A DNA stretch of 24,980 nt, from assembly GCA_033810155.1 (NCBI GenBank), contig JAPXKJ010000017.1, forward strand, positions 1-24,980, written 5' to 3'. The notes below the pieces were generated by a model. That model was given only the letters and a program-made list of their open reading frames with translations, made no database searches and was not told the DNA's origin. Below are positions 1 through 7,499 of the stretch, piece after piece (the stretch's first letter is position 1; each line of letters opens with the position of its first letter). A program made the position numbers and the translations under genes. Origin of the DNA: UBA3907 sp033810155. GTDB lineage: Bacteria > Bacillota > Sulfobacillia > Fermentithermobacillales > Fermentithermobacillaceae.

Positions 1-188
1 ACAAATTCGAAACACTCCAGAAGCACCGAAGGTCCTTCTCCAAACCTACCTTTGAATTGATTGACGTTTTTGATCTCAATACCTATCGAGTTGAATTCTT
101 GCTCCCAGGCGCTATCATCGGGGAATAGATCTGTCAAATCCCAGGTTAGTTCCACGGGCACTTCTGCCCGCGAAAGGCGCTTTGCCAT
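1..188 (-). CDS. pepF: Oligoendopeptidase F (M3 family), N-terminal 62 residues, cut by window edge
   Basis: The reverse strand from an ATG at 188 reads MAKRLSRAEVPVELTWDL, then TDLFPDDSAWEQEF. This is the typical opening of PepF-type M3 zinc oligopeptidases (R-x-E-V-P-x-E-x-T-W-D-L-T-D-L-F-P). A GGAGGAG ribosome-binding site lies six bases before the ATG. The frame stays open to base 1, so the catalytic HExxH domain lies outside the window and cannot be checked. Family knowledge: PepF is a cytoplasmic enzyme that cleaves short peptides. It is divergently oriented to the M20 hydrolase gene, which suggests a local peptide-degradation theme. It could be another M3 member, but the motif fits PepF best. 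Confidence 0.85.
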   Translation of the reverse strand, partial: MAKRLSRAEVPVELTWDLTDLFPDDSAWEQEFNSIGIEIKNVNQFKGRFGEGPSVLLECFEF

Positions 189-398
189 TTTAGACTCCTC
201 CCAAAGTATTATGTTTGATGAAGAAACAAATCTGAGTCTGAACAGACATTGTGTGTCCCGCAAGTAGTAGGATGTGCTGTGCTGTATGTTAACGCGGGAT
301 AAATAGACCCAAAAAGTTCAAGATAGATATTCTGCCCCGTTATGCCCAAATCCTGCCGCGAGTTGCTGATCCGAGAGCATTTGGGTTGATCTACTCAT

Positions 399-426
399 TT
401 GACTCAAACCAAGGGTGTGGTACTGT
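399..426 (+). promoter_or_regulatory. Candidate sigma-A promoter for the M20 hydrolase gene
   Basis: TTGACT (399-404), a 16-base spacer and TACTGT (421-426). The transcript would start near 433, about 30 bases before the preferred TTG start at 464. Two direct ACTGTGAA copies follow directly (422-437). This is pattern matching only. I saw no convincing promoter for the divergent pepF gene. Confidence 0.45.
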
Positions 427-463
427 GAAACTGTGAAATGTACATTAAATGGAGGTGCCGAGA

Positions 464-1651
464 TTGCTCGATGCCGAACGTGCGGATTGCTTGATCAAAC
501 TTTGTCGAGATATGGTTTTGCGCCCTAGTCTATCGGGAGAAGAATGGGAAGTCGCAGACCTTATGCAAAAGGTCATGACGAACCTAGGATACGACGATGT
601 CTACGTGGATAGATATGGAGATGTAGTAGGGAGGATTGTCTTTGGGAAGCCGGGCCCGACCCTTCTTTTCGAGGGACATATGGACCACGTGAGCCCTGGC
701 GATTTATCGAAGTGGACTGTTGATCCTTACGGTGCCATGGTAGCCGACGGCAAAATATTCGGCCGCGGAACTACTGATATGAAGGGAAACCTTTCCGCTA
801 TGATAGTTGCGGCTTCATATATAAAGGCAGATTTTTCAAATGAGCTTTGCGGTGAGCTTGTGGTGGCTGGTTCTGTTCACGAAGAATGCTTTGAAGGGGT
901 TGCGTCCCAAGAAATAGCATCATTTTGCAAACCCGATTATGTGGTGATAGGAGAACCTTCGTCTTTGGATTTAAAAAGAGGACAACGGGGAAGAGCTGAG
1001 ATAACTGTAGAGACGTATGGGAAATCTGCTCATTCGGCGTCGCCTCACAAAGGGATAAACGCCGTACGCAAAATGATAAATCTCATAAACGGCGTATCTG
1101 ATGCATATGAGCCTCCTCACCATGCAGTCTTAGGTGACGGAATTCTTGAGATCACCGATATCATCTCCTTTCCCTATCCGGGTGCAAGCGTGGTGCCCAA
1201 TAGGTGCAGGGTCACTTTTGATAGGAGGCTTCTTTTGGGTGAAACGCCACCCGGCGTCCTCGGGGTTTTTGACAAAGTAATGGACACCATAAAGGCCCAA
1301 GATGTGGATTTTCATGCTCATGCAGATATAGCCGAGGGAGAGGCAAAATGCTATACAGGTGAAACAATAAGGGCGAAAAGATTTGCACCTGCTTGGCTTC
1401 TCGGTGAGGATTCCGAGTACGTTAAGCGCGTTCTTCAGGCACTCGAGGATATGGACATTTCTTCGAAACTCTCCTGCTATTCTTTTTGCACTAACGGAAG
1501 CTACTATGCGGGTACTGCAGGAATTCCTACTGTAGGCTTCGGTGGCTCAGACGAGGAACTCGCCCATATCGCTGACGAGTACATAGAGATTTCCCAACTG
1601 GTTTCTGCCTGTAAAGGTTACTACGCCATAGCAAGGGAGGTCTTGGGCTAG
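464..1651 (+). CDS. M20 family metallohydrolase, YgeY-like (peptidase/deacylase)
   Basis: Predicted cytoplasmic zinc hydrolase of the M20 peptidase/deacylase family, 395 residues. Metal-site motifs are in order: EGHMDHV, GRGTTDMKG, the catalytic-base region SVHEECFEG, GEPSSLDLKRGQRGR, and a C-terminal AHIADEYIEI that should supply the last histidine ligand. The RGQRGR and CTNGSYYAG/GIPTVGFG stretches resemble YgeY, a hydrolase linked to selenium and purine metabolism in E. coli, but no selenium gene is visible here. The true substrate (dipeptide, N-acyl amino acid or carbamoyl compound) cannot be read from sequence. Start choice: an ATG at 449 has no ribosome-binding site, whereas TTG at 464 lies eight bases after GGAGG (451-455). 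It converges on the aldolase gene with only two bases between the stop codons. Confidence 0.9.
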   Translation: MLDAERADCLIKLCRDMVLRPSLSGEEWEVADLMQKVMTNLGYDDVYVDRYGDVVGRIVFGKPGPTLLFEGHMDHVSPGDLSKWTVDPYGAMVADGKIFGRGTTDMKGNLSAMIVAASYIKADFSNELCGELVVAGSVHEECFEGVASQEIASFCKPDYVVIGEPSSLDLKRGQRGRAEITVETYGKSAHSASPHKGINAVRKMINLINGVSDAYEPPHHAVLGDGILEITDIISFPYPGASVVPNRCRVTFDRRLLLGETPPGVLGVFDKVMDTIKAQDVDFHAHADIAEGEAKCYTGETIRAKRFAPAWLLGEDSEYVKRVLQALEDMDISSKLSCYSFCTNGSYYAGTAGIPTVGFGGSDEELAHIADEYIEISQLVSACKGYYAIAREVLG

Positions 1652-1653
1652 GC

Positions 1654-2292
1654 TTAGAGCGCTCTTCCTTTCTTTTGAGATTCTCTCATGATAGAAATGT
1701 ACTCTTTGGGGATTGGATTGAGTCCTTCGGCCAAAAGAGCTAGGTATGCTATTTGCGCTCCTTCCTCCAGATACACCGCGCAGCTAAGCGCTTTTTCTAC
1801 GGTTTGGTCTACACAAACAGACCCATGGTTCTGAAGGAGGATCGCCTTTTTGTCCTCGGATAGGCACCGTACTGTTTCGTCACCGAGTTCTTTGGAACCG
1901 GGCAGACAAAAAGGCACGACACCGACGGGGCCGATTTCAACCATTGGGACCGTAACTACAGGTATTTCCCGGTTTAGAACCGCAAACACGGTTGCATAGA
2001 TCGAATGTGTGTGAACCACTCCGTTTACATCTGTACGAGCCGCATAGATTGCTGTGTGCATAGGCATTTCAGATGATGGGCTCTTTTTTCCCCAGATGAT
2101 CTCTCCGGATAAATCGACGATGGGTATGTCGTCGATTTGCAGGAGATCGTATGGCAGACTAGTCGGAGTAATGGCCAAAAGGCCTGTGGAAGGATCTCTT
2201 GCAGACACATTTCCAGAGGTGCCCTGAGCAAGGTGCAGACGGCTGATATCACGGGCTACATTAAGCACTCGATTTCTGAGCTCGACGAGCAT
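1654..2292 (-). CDS. Class II aldolase/adducin family protein (L-fuculose-phosphate aldolase-like)
   Basis: A 212-residue protein of the class II (zinc) aldolase family, which includes L-fuculose-1-phosphate and L-ribulose-5-phosphate aldolases/epimerases. Visible signatures are GTSGNVSAR near the N terminus (phosphate-binding region), SSEMPMH with the acidic active-site residue, VVHTHSIYATVFA with the HxH zinc pair, and LLQNHGSVCVD with the third zinc histidine. The length equals the usual single-domain enzyme. The frame extends upstream to 2487, but ATG 2292 has AAGGAG eight bases ahead and the upstream 65 residues are low-complexity and polar, so 2292 is preferred. Substrate cannot be assigned. 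It may serve sugar-phosphate, 5-deoxyribose (methylthioribulose-type) or related aldol cleavage. Confidence 0.88.
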   Translation of the reverse strand: MLVELRNRVLNVARDISRLHLAQGTSGNVSARDPSTGLLAITPTSLPYDLLQIDDIPIVDLSGEIIWGKKSPSSEMPMHTAIYAARTDVNGVVHTHSIYATVFAVLNREIPVVTVPMVEIGPVGVVPFCLPGSKELGDETVRCLSEDKKAILLQNHGSVCVDQTVEKALSCAVYLEEGAQIAYLALLAEGLNPIPKEYISIMRESQKKGRAL

Positions 2293-2537
2293 TTTCGCAT
2301 CTCCTTTGCGGTTTTTAGCCTGGGTTTTGGTTGAATGTTTTTCTTTTTCAAATTCACTTTCCACATGGATGCGAATATCCCTCTTTGACTGCGCATAAGA
2401 TTCTGAGAATGAATTTCTAGAGCGATTTCTATCGGTACCCGAAGGAATCTCCTGAGAAACGGCGAAAATCAAATGGTCACTACTCATACAGTTATTCTTG
2501 CGGATTGGATCAAGTGAAAAAACAGGAGGTGGTCACA

Positions 2538-3782
2538 GTGAGTCTATTCATCAAAAATGTAATGGTATTCGACGGTTCAGGAAATATGCCTATGGGTTCC
2601 GCAACTGTCATAGTCGAAGGAGACAAGATCAACAAGGTTGGGCCTTCAGACGAGATAGAAGTGCCTGATGAACCTAACTCATGTACACACGTAATCGATG
2701 GCGAAGGTAGGTTCCTTATGCCGGGAATGGTGGACTGCCATGTTCACATTACAGGTTCCTCGGATCCGGACCAACTCAGAGCACTCAAGGAATTGGTACC
2801 TCATGCGGCAATTAGATCAACCATTAATGCGAAAAATACCCTCGAAGCAGGTTTTACTGCAGTAAGGGATGCCGGCGGTGGGAATCTGGTCGATGTTGCA
2901 CTGAAGCAAGCTATCGCCGAAGGATTAGTCTCCGGTCCCAGATTGCAGGTGGCATTAAGGGGTCTTTCAATTACAGGAGGTCATGGAGATAGCAGAAACG
3001 GTTGGCCTCCCGAGATCGAGTTCAAGGGGCGATATGTTGTAGATAGTCCAGATGAAGCCAGAAGGGCGGCCAGAGAACAACTCAGAGATGGGGCAGATCA
3101 TATTAAACTGCATGCTACCGGCGGAGTTATGTCTGAGGGAGATGTTCCTACGGCCCGAGGACTTACCATCGAAGAAATGCGGGCAGCCATTGAAGAAGCT
3201 CACAACGTAGGCAAAAAGGCGATGGCGCATGCCCAGGGATCTGTAGGGATAAAAAACGCTATCTTAGCCGGAATCTCCTCAATTGAGCATGGTTTTTACC
3301 TCACTGATGAAATCATCGAATTGATGTTGAAAAACGACGTCTTCTTGGTACCTACGCTGTGTGCGGTTCATCACATAGTTGAAAAAGGGACGGAAGCGGG
3401 TATTCCTGAGTATGGGGTGAGAAAGGCTCGCGAGGCTCAGGCAGCTCATATAGCTAGTTTCTTTAGAGCCTACAAAGCCGGTGTGAAGATCGCTATGGGA
3501 ACGGATGCGGCTACTCCTTTTAACCACCACGGCAAGAATGCCCTCGAATTGGAGCTCATGGTCAAAGCCGGTATGAAGCCTGTAGATGCTCTGGTTTCTA
3601 CTACTTCCAGGGCCGCAGAACTTATGGGGTGCAAAGACAGGATGGGTCAGATTAGGCCCGGATTCTGGGCGGATCTCATCTTGGTTGATGGGAATCCTCT
3701 TGAGGATATTAAGGTTCTTAAAGACAAGACCAACATCAAACTAGTGGTAAAAGCGGGAAAAATCGAGGTAGATAGGAGATAG
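2538..3782 (+). CDS. Imidazolonepropionase-like amidohydrolase (metal-dependent hydrolase)
   Basis: A 414-residue member of the amidohydrolase superfamily. The HxH pair sits in PGMVDCHVHITG, a candidate carboxylated lysine is in DHIKLHATGG, the later metal histidines are in MAHAQG and SIEHG, and the metal-binding aspartate is in AMGTDAATPFNHHG. The C-terminal stretch GFWADLILVDGNPLEDI closes the composite beta-sandwich typical of the family. Relatives hydrolyse Xaa-Arg or Xaa-Pro dipeptides, N-acyl amino acids or imidazolone rings, and which one applies cannot be decided here. The start is GTG 2538, eight bases after AGGAGG (2524-2529). An in-frame ATG at 2505 has no ribosome-binding site. 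It is divergent from the aldolase gene across about 245 bases and is followed by a clear terminator. Confidence 0.9.
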   Translation: MSLFIKNVMVFDGSGNMPMGSATVIVEGDKINKVGPSDEIEVPDEPNSCTHVIDGEGRFLMPGMVDCHVHITGSSDPDQLRALKELVPHAAIRSTINAKNTLEAGFTAVRDAGGGNLVDVALKQAIAEGLVSGPRLQVALRGLSITGGHGDSRNGWPPEIEFKGRYVVDSPDEARRAAREQLRDGADHIKLHATGGVMSEGDVPTARGLTIEEMRAAIEEAHNVGKKAMAHAQGSVGIKNAILAGISSIEHGFYLTDEIIELMLKNDVFLVPTLCAVHHIVEKGTEAGIPEYGVRKAREAQAAHIASFFRAYKAGVKIAMGTDAATPFNHHGKNALELELMVKAGMKPVDALVSTTSRAAELMGCKDRMGQIRPGFWADLILVDGNPLEDIKVLKDKTNIKLVVKAGKIEVDRR

Positions 3783-3846
3783 TCTGCCTGCGGCCCGGCG
3801 ATACTTGCGAGCATACTGGAATTTACCGAGCGCTTAAGTGTTAGAG

Positions 3847-3888
3847 AAAGACCGTGCAGGGTTTTTATTCCTTGCACGGTCTTTTTTT
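3847..3888 (+). terminator. Rho-independent terminator after the amidohydrolase gene
   Basis: The stem AAAGACCGTGCA pairs with TGCACGGTCTTT, extended by GG/CC with one bulge, around a T/A-rich loop. The 3' arm runs into a tract of seven T residues. It lies between convergent genes and may also slow transcription arriving from the membrane operon on the other strand, although that side has a poorer T tract. Confidence 0.9.
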
Positions 3889-3903
3889 ATCTTTCAGCTG
3901 CTT

Positions 3904-4515
3904 TTAGAGCGTGATTACGTGCAGCCAATCTTGAAGCAAGAAAGTGAGTCTCCCCAGTAGCAACGAAAACCTGCCTTGAACTGTATTGCCAAACGCGATG
4001 CCAAAGTAGATCATCATAGCGTAACGCGCGCTTTTGCTTGCTACTTGCATCGCCGGTTTCTCTTTTCCGAGTGTGAATATGAAGTAAAGAACCACGAGGC
4101 AGAACACGGCTAGGTATATCCAGTTATTTATGTGGGTTAGGTTCGAAAACGTCCCGCGCAACTGAACTAGGAAAGGCCTAGGATCGTACGCTAATGAGTA
4201 ACCAATACCCGATCCAACCGAAAGCGCTATTGGATACCTTGATAGCCACTGTACTTCTGGCTTCATGTAACGCGTGTAATAGAGAAGGCCGATGACTGCA
4301 GCTGTAAGCAGGTAGTACTGACCTTCTTTGATGACGTAGTCTCTGAAAAACGGCTTGGTGTAATTGTCCCATTCCATGACCACTGAATGAGCTGCTGCCA
4401 TTCCTACTACAGTGTATTCAAAGAAACGGTAAACCGGGTTTTCTTTGAGTAGGAATGAGAATATGCCCAAGGTAGCGATGGCGGCTACCCAGACTTGAAG
4501 TTCAGGAGTTAACAT
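3904..4515 (-). CDS. Polytopic membrane protein, last gene of a four-gene membrane operon
   Basis: A 203-residue protein I do not recognise. About six hydrophobic segments can be seen, at roughly residues 6-23, 30-47, 65-81, 92-110, 131-149 and 163-190. Between the second and third lies a charged aromatic loop (MEWDNYTKPFFRDYVIKEG). There is no signal peptide cleavage site, enzyme motif or ATP-binding motif. The start chosen is ATG 4515, seven bases after a GGGGG-type ribosome-binding site. A longer start at 4542 would overlap the previous gene and has no such site. It starts 13 bases after the stop of the upstream gene, so co-translation is likely. It is probably the membrane-embedded partner of a multi-subunit complex with the next three genes; this is inference from layout. 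Confidence 0.8.
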   Translation of the reverse strand: MLTPELQVWVAAIATLGIFSFLLKENPVYRFFEYTVVGMAAAHSVVMEWDNYTKPFFRDYVIKEGQYYLLTAAVIGLLYYTRYMKPEVQWLSRYPIALSVGSGIGYSLAYDPRPFLVQLRGTFSNLTHINNWIYLAVFCLVVLYFIFTLGKEKPAMQVASKSARYAMMIYFGIAFGNTVQGRFSLLLGRLTFLLQDWLHVITL

Positions 4516-4528
4516 TTTGACACCCCCT

Positions 4529-5362
4529 CTAATATCCGGCATGCGCGTTTTGGCGCTTGCCGACTAGGTATCCGATGTTGCCTAGGATGATAAACAATAT
4601 GACAAGAAGGTGGGACAGGGTTTGAGCATCCATGAGCTTTGTTGCAACATCGAGGTGGCCTATGAGTTGTTCATATTCGGCCGCTCCTCTCATGCCGGCA
4701 AGGAGGCCTTTCATTTGCCCTGTCTGTAGATATCGAATCCTCGATGCCACCTGTACCGACACTTGTCCCGTTAGGAGCGGAATGTCAGGGAAATAAGTTA
4801 TCCAAGTGCCGTCTCCCGGAGAGCCGGAGGTAAAGCATATGATTGCTGCGAAGGTTTCAGGATCTAGCCCTTGTATTCTGTGCATAAGTGGCAGATCCTC
4901 AAAAGAGACGTCGTTAATGTCTCTGCCCATGGCACCTTCCCAGAACTTAGTCCTCATGAGTCGCCAGGTTGCGGTCTCTCCCGCCTTAAAACCGATGTTT
5001 ACCCAGTCTTCACCGTATATAAGTCCTAGTTCCTCTGCTTTCTTCTCAATGATGGATTCGGTAAAGTAGATCCCTGATTCCCATTGGCCCGCTACTACGA
5101 TTTTCACGCCTTTTTTAGCGCAGTGCTCCATGACGGCCTTAACCATTGGGGTGAGTTCAGTATCATTAGATGCGCTATAGGCTATGTCAAACAAGACAAT
5201 GTCGCCTTCGGAAAGGGAGTCTATGAACTCGTAGAATGGGAGTGTAAGGTCTTCGTTTATGCTAACAGGCATGCCTATAGGTTTGATTATAGGGATTATC
5301 AAGCATAGGACGACGAAAAGGTAGAGTATTCGATTATCAATGTTTGCGAGTTTTTCCCACAT
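4529..5362 (-). CDS. Membrane-anchored alpha/beta-domain protein (TM - domain - TM), unknown function
   Basis: 277 residues. One hydrophobic helix at about 11-29, a long soluble region at about 30-247, and a second helix at about 248-267 followed by the basic tail GKRQ. By the positive-inside rule the soluble domain faces the outside. It opens with alternating strands and helices that look Rossmann-like (GDIVLFDIAYSASND, then KKGVKIVVAG, then GLIYGEDWVNIGFKAGE). It ends with the distinctive stretch QTGQMKGLLAGMRGAAEYEQL, probably a conserved family signature. No catalytic motif is recognisable. Starts at ATG with GGGGAGG about six bases ahead, 13 bases after the preceding gene. It shares its TM - alpha/beta - TM layout with the first gene of the operon, so a structural relationship between the two is worth testing. 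Confidence 0.82.
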   Translation of the reverse strand: MWEKLANIDNRILYLFVVLCLIIPIIKPIGMPVSINEDLTLPFYEFIDSLSEGDIVLFDIAYSASNDTELTPMVKAVMEHCAKKGVKIVVAGQWESGIYFTESIIEKKAEELGLIYGEDWVNIGFKAGETATWRLMRTKFWEGAMGRDINDVSFEDLPLMHRIQGLDPETFAAIICFTSGSPGDGTWITYFPDIPLLTGQVSVQVASRIRYLQTGQMKGLLAGMRGAAEYEQLIGHLDVATKLMDAQTLSHLLVILFIILGNIGYLVGKRQNAHAGY

Positions 5363-5375
5363 AGTTGCACCTCCC

Positions 5376-6014
5376 CTAATTGCTCATGCCAAGATGTCTG
5401 CGTTCGATACCTAGGAAGATTCGGAGTTGTGTAGCCATTGCTCCAAAGAAGGTACCTACGCTTATGGCTCGAGATACGGCTGAATTTGGAACGTTGGCAA
5501 GCCAGTTAGCTACTCCTTGCATTCCACCCAGCCATCCTTGTGAGGACCAGATGAAATCGCCTATGGGTACGTTTGCCAGCATGACCCATACTGCACAGAT
5601 CATCATTATTGCGGCTTCGCTGTTTCGGACTCTGAAAGCTCTGTACGCGCCTGAAACTATGTAGAAAGCTACCGTTGCGAACATGGTGGAGCTAATCGGT
5701 ACTATAAGTGCGTCATAGAACCATCTGTATATGGTATTTTGATTGCCTTGAGTCATGCCGAGTATCATGTATCCGTACATGACAATAAGTAGCCAGATTG
5801 AGAACAACCAGTTCGTTCTCTTCTTTTTGATCGTCGACATATGCATTCTGGTTAGGTTCCAGATGCCCATGAAAAGAGCGACCGTTCCCATCATCTGAAA
5901 CCATCTGTTTATAGAAGCTTCGGCTCCCATCTCTTGCAGGGGCTGGAGCATTATGACTAGGAACATGATTATGGCCATTACTGTAGTCAAAATGGCAGGT
6001 ACTTGCTGTTTCAT
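5376..6014 (-). CDS. Six-TM membrane protein of the four-gene operon, unknown function
   Basis: 212 residues with six clear hydrophobic segments at about 5-24, 38-56, 67-88, 103-124, 132-150 and 184-203. A basic cytoplasmic loop (TIKKKRTNW) follows segment 2 and another (YRAFRVRN) follows segment 4, which places the N terminus inside. The region between segments 5 and 6 is rich in Gly, Trp and Asn (WSSQGWLGGMQGVANWLANVPNSAVSRAISVG) and may form a re-entrant or periplasmic-side loop. No transporter signature that I know is present. The ATG at 6014 is preceded by a GGGGGG-type ribosome-binding site. Sixteen bases separate it from the gene before and 13 from the gene after. Confidence 0.82.
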   Translation of the reverse strand: MKQQVPAILTTVMAIIMFLVIMLQPLQEMGAEASINRWFQMMGTVALFMGIWNLTRMHMSTIKKKRTNWLFSIWLLIVMYGYMILGMTQGNQNTIYRWFYDALIVPISSTMFATVAFYIVSGAYRAFRVRNSEAAIMMICAVWVMLANVPIGDFIWSSQGWLGGMQGVANWLANVPNSAVSRAISVGTFFGAMATQLRIFLGIERRHLGMSN

Positions 6015-6030
6015 TTGCTATCCCCCCTAT

Positions 6031-6870
6031 TTAGAATTTCAAGGCCTTGACCATGAAATTGGCTTCGGGATTTATAAGTTGGCCGATCACGCCCAGCAGT
6101 ACTACTCCGAGTACCACCAGTTTGCCGATGTCTGCTGCCACTATAGTGGCTGTGAGCACAGGTTCCTTTGAAAGATAGGCGCTAGCCGCATACTCTTCTT
6201 CACCTATGAGAACATAGTCGCATGCTGCAATGAAGAACGGGATTTGCGCGGTGTTTGTGGTTGCGGCGATTTGAATGGAACCTATCTGAGCTGCTACTTC
6301 TGCCAGAAGCATGGACTCGGCGTACCAATAACCTATCCACATTGTGGTGGCAGGTTGTTCTCGTCGTACAAGTCCTGCGACAGCAGCGGTCCAAGGCCAC
6401 TGATCGCCCGGAATGTACCTTACGTCATCGGGGTTAAAGGCGTCCGGCCGACCTGCTTGCAGGTAAGCCTGTCGGATTACTTCTTCGTTGACTGCTACCG
6501 ATAGATAAGAGCCGGCTACGTTGATGAGTCTCGTGTCGTACATGGCGCAGATGTTTGCTACGTAGGATAGATAGCCCCAGAGTGCGAACGAGTGGACGCT
6601 GCTCACGCCATCGGATCTGTTAGCTAACAAGACGGGACGTCCCATTTCTGTTGCTCTACCTATGGATTCATCGATTGAGTCCAGCCCGGGCAGTTTGCGA
6701 ATCTCAGGCAATGGTCTACCGGAACGCGCAAGATTAATCATCACATAAGTCAAAATCATGAGGAATATAGACACGATTAGTCCTGAAATTGCACCGTCTA
6801 CATTTACGAAAATACCGAGTTTGGGCTCTTTTGGCGCTGATTCAGCTGCCAAGATTAACGTTTGTAACAT
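6031..6870 (-). CDS. DUF6754-like membrane protein, first gene of the four-gene operon
   Basis: 279 residues: a short N-terminal segment, a helix at about 26-47, a large domain at about 48-237, a second helix at about 238-263 and a short tail. The first helix is followed by RSGRPLPEIRK, so the main domain should be cytoplasmic, the opposite side to that of the third gene. The block KLPGLDSIDESIGRATEMGRPV and the later EVIRQAYLQAGRPDAF resemble, from memory, proteins labelled DUF6754; this needs a profile search. YYAESMLLAEVAAQIG-type helices and the strand ACDYVLIGEEEYAASAYLS suggest an alpha/beta fold. The start is ATG with GGAGGTGA nine bases upstream, the best ribosome-binding site of the operon. 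No known function. Confidence 0.82.
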   Translation of the reverse strand: MLQTLILAAESAPKEPKLGIFVNVDGAISGLIVSIFLMILTYVMINLARSGRPLPEIRKLPGLDSIDESIGRATEMGRPVLLANRSDGVSSVHSFALWGYLSYVANICAMYDTRLINVAGSYLSVAVNEEVIRQAYLQAGRPDAFNPDDVRYIPGDQWPWTAAVAGLVRREQPATTMWIGYWYAESMLLAEVAAQIGSIQIAATTNTAQIPFFIAACDYVLIGEEEYAASAYLSKEPVLTATIVAADIGKLVVLGVVLLGVIGQLINPEANFMVKALKF

Positions 6871-7334
6871 TATTTTGGTTCACCTCCAAAGGGAGTTCGT
6901 TTGGTCGCATTGATTGGACAAGCCAACCAAGATCCCAGTGAAAGAGCGATATGTGCTTCGGCGGATTTGATAAGGGACATACACGTGAGGCATAAAACAT
7001 GCTATAAGCCAATTCCCCCTTTCTGCGCCTGTGCTTGTTCCCGAATCCGATTCTTGGGCAACATACAAGAACAAAGACCGGCAGAAAGCCTATCCTATAC
7101 AAAGTCGGTAAAGAAACTTGACTATTGCCGCGACTCAATGCTCCGTACGTTGCCTCTTAGCACGATCAATGTTTGATTTTGTGTAATCTACTGGGATACT
7201 GGCTATCGCTTGCATCCAACATGCCAATACGACAGATGTGTTGCTATACTGATTCAATTCAACACAAGCTAGGAATGTCCTCCCATTTCTGGGTAGTGAC
7301 TTTATGACAAAGAACTATGTTACTCAAGCACAAC
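6871..7334. other. Non-coding stretch upstream of the membrane operon
   Basis: I find no convincing gene on either strand; the short frames here lack ribosome-binding sites and family-like sequence. It should hold the leftward promoter of the four-gene operon, but no clear -35/-10 pair was found. Small palindromes such as GAATCCGATTC (near 7042) are short enough to be chance. The right boundary is the inverted 29-bp repeat at 7335. Confidence 0.5.
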
Positions 7335-7363
7335 GAAGCAAGGGGGACGGTACTTTTTGCTTC
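7335..7363 (-). repeat. 29-bp dispersed repeat, copy 1 (inverted)
   Basis: Begins GAAGCA and ends TGCTTC, with the core GGGGACGGTACTTTT between. Read on the reverse strand it matches copy 2 at 9382-9410 in all but two or three positions. Copies 1 and 2 face each other and bracket the lipoprotein peptidase gene. Confidence 0.9.
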
Positions 7364-7499
7364 ACAGACGAAAGACGAGATCAGAGGCATGCAGAGCGCA
7401 GAGCAGGAGCGCCAGACAGTTTTCTTCGCATCTGCATTTGGTCCCCCTGCTCCGCTTCAGCCTATGTTTTGTTTTTCCTGATTTCTTTTCGCCCAGACC

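Noticed and set aside
61..267. Forward open frame of 68 residues near the left edge
   Set aside because: It lies antisense to the pepF start, which has a proper ribosome-binding site and family motifs. The forward frame has neither.
2293..2487. Upstream extension of the aldolase frame (65 residues)
   Set aside because: No ribosome-binding site at 2487, polar low-complexity sequence unlike the family, and a good site just before ATG 2292.
6842..7138. Reverse and forward frames of about 60-98 residues upstream of the membrane operon
   Set aside because: No ribosome-binding sites and no family-like pattern, and one overlaps the start of the first operon gene.
7398..7455. Imperfect inverted repeat GCAGAGCAGG/CCTGCTCCGC downstream of the lipoprotein peptidase gene
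   Set aside because: Considered as a terminator, but the loop is long, there is a mismatch, and no T tract follows on the reverse strand.
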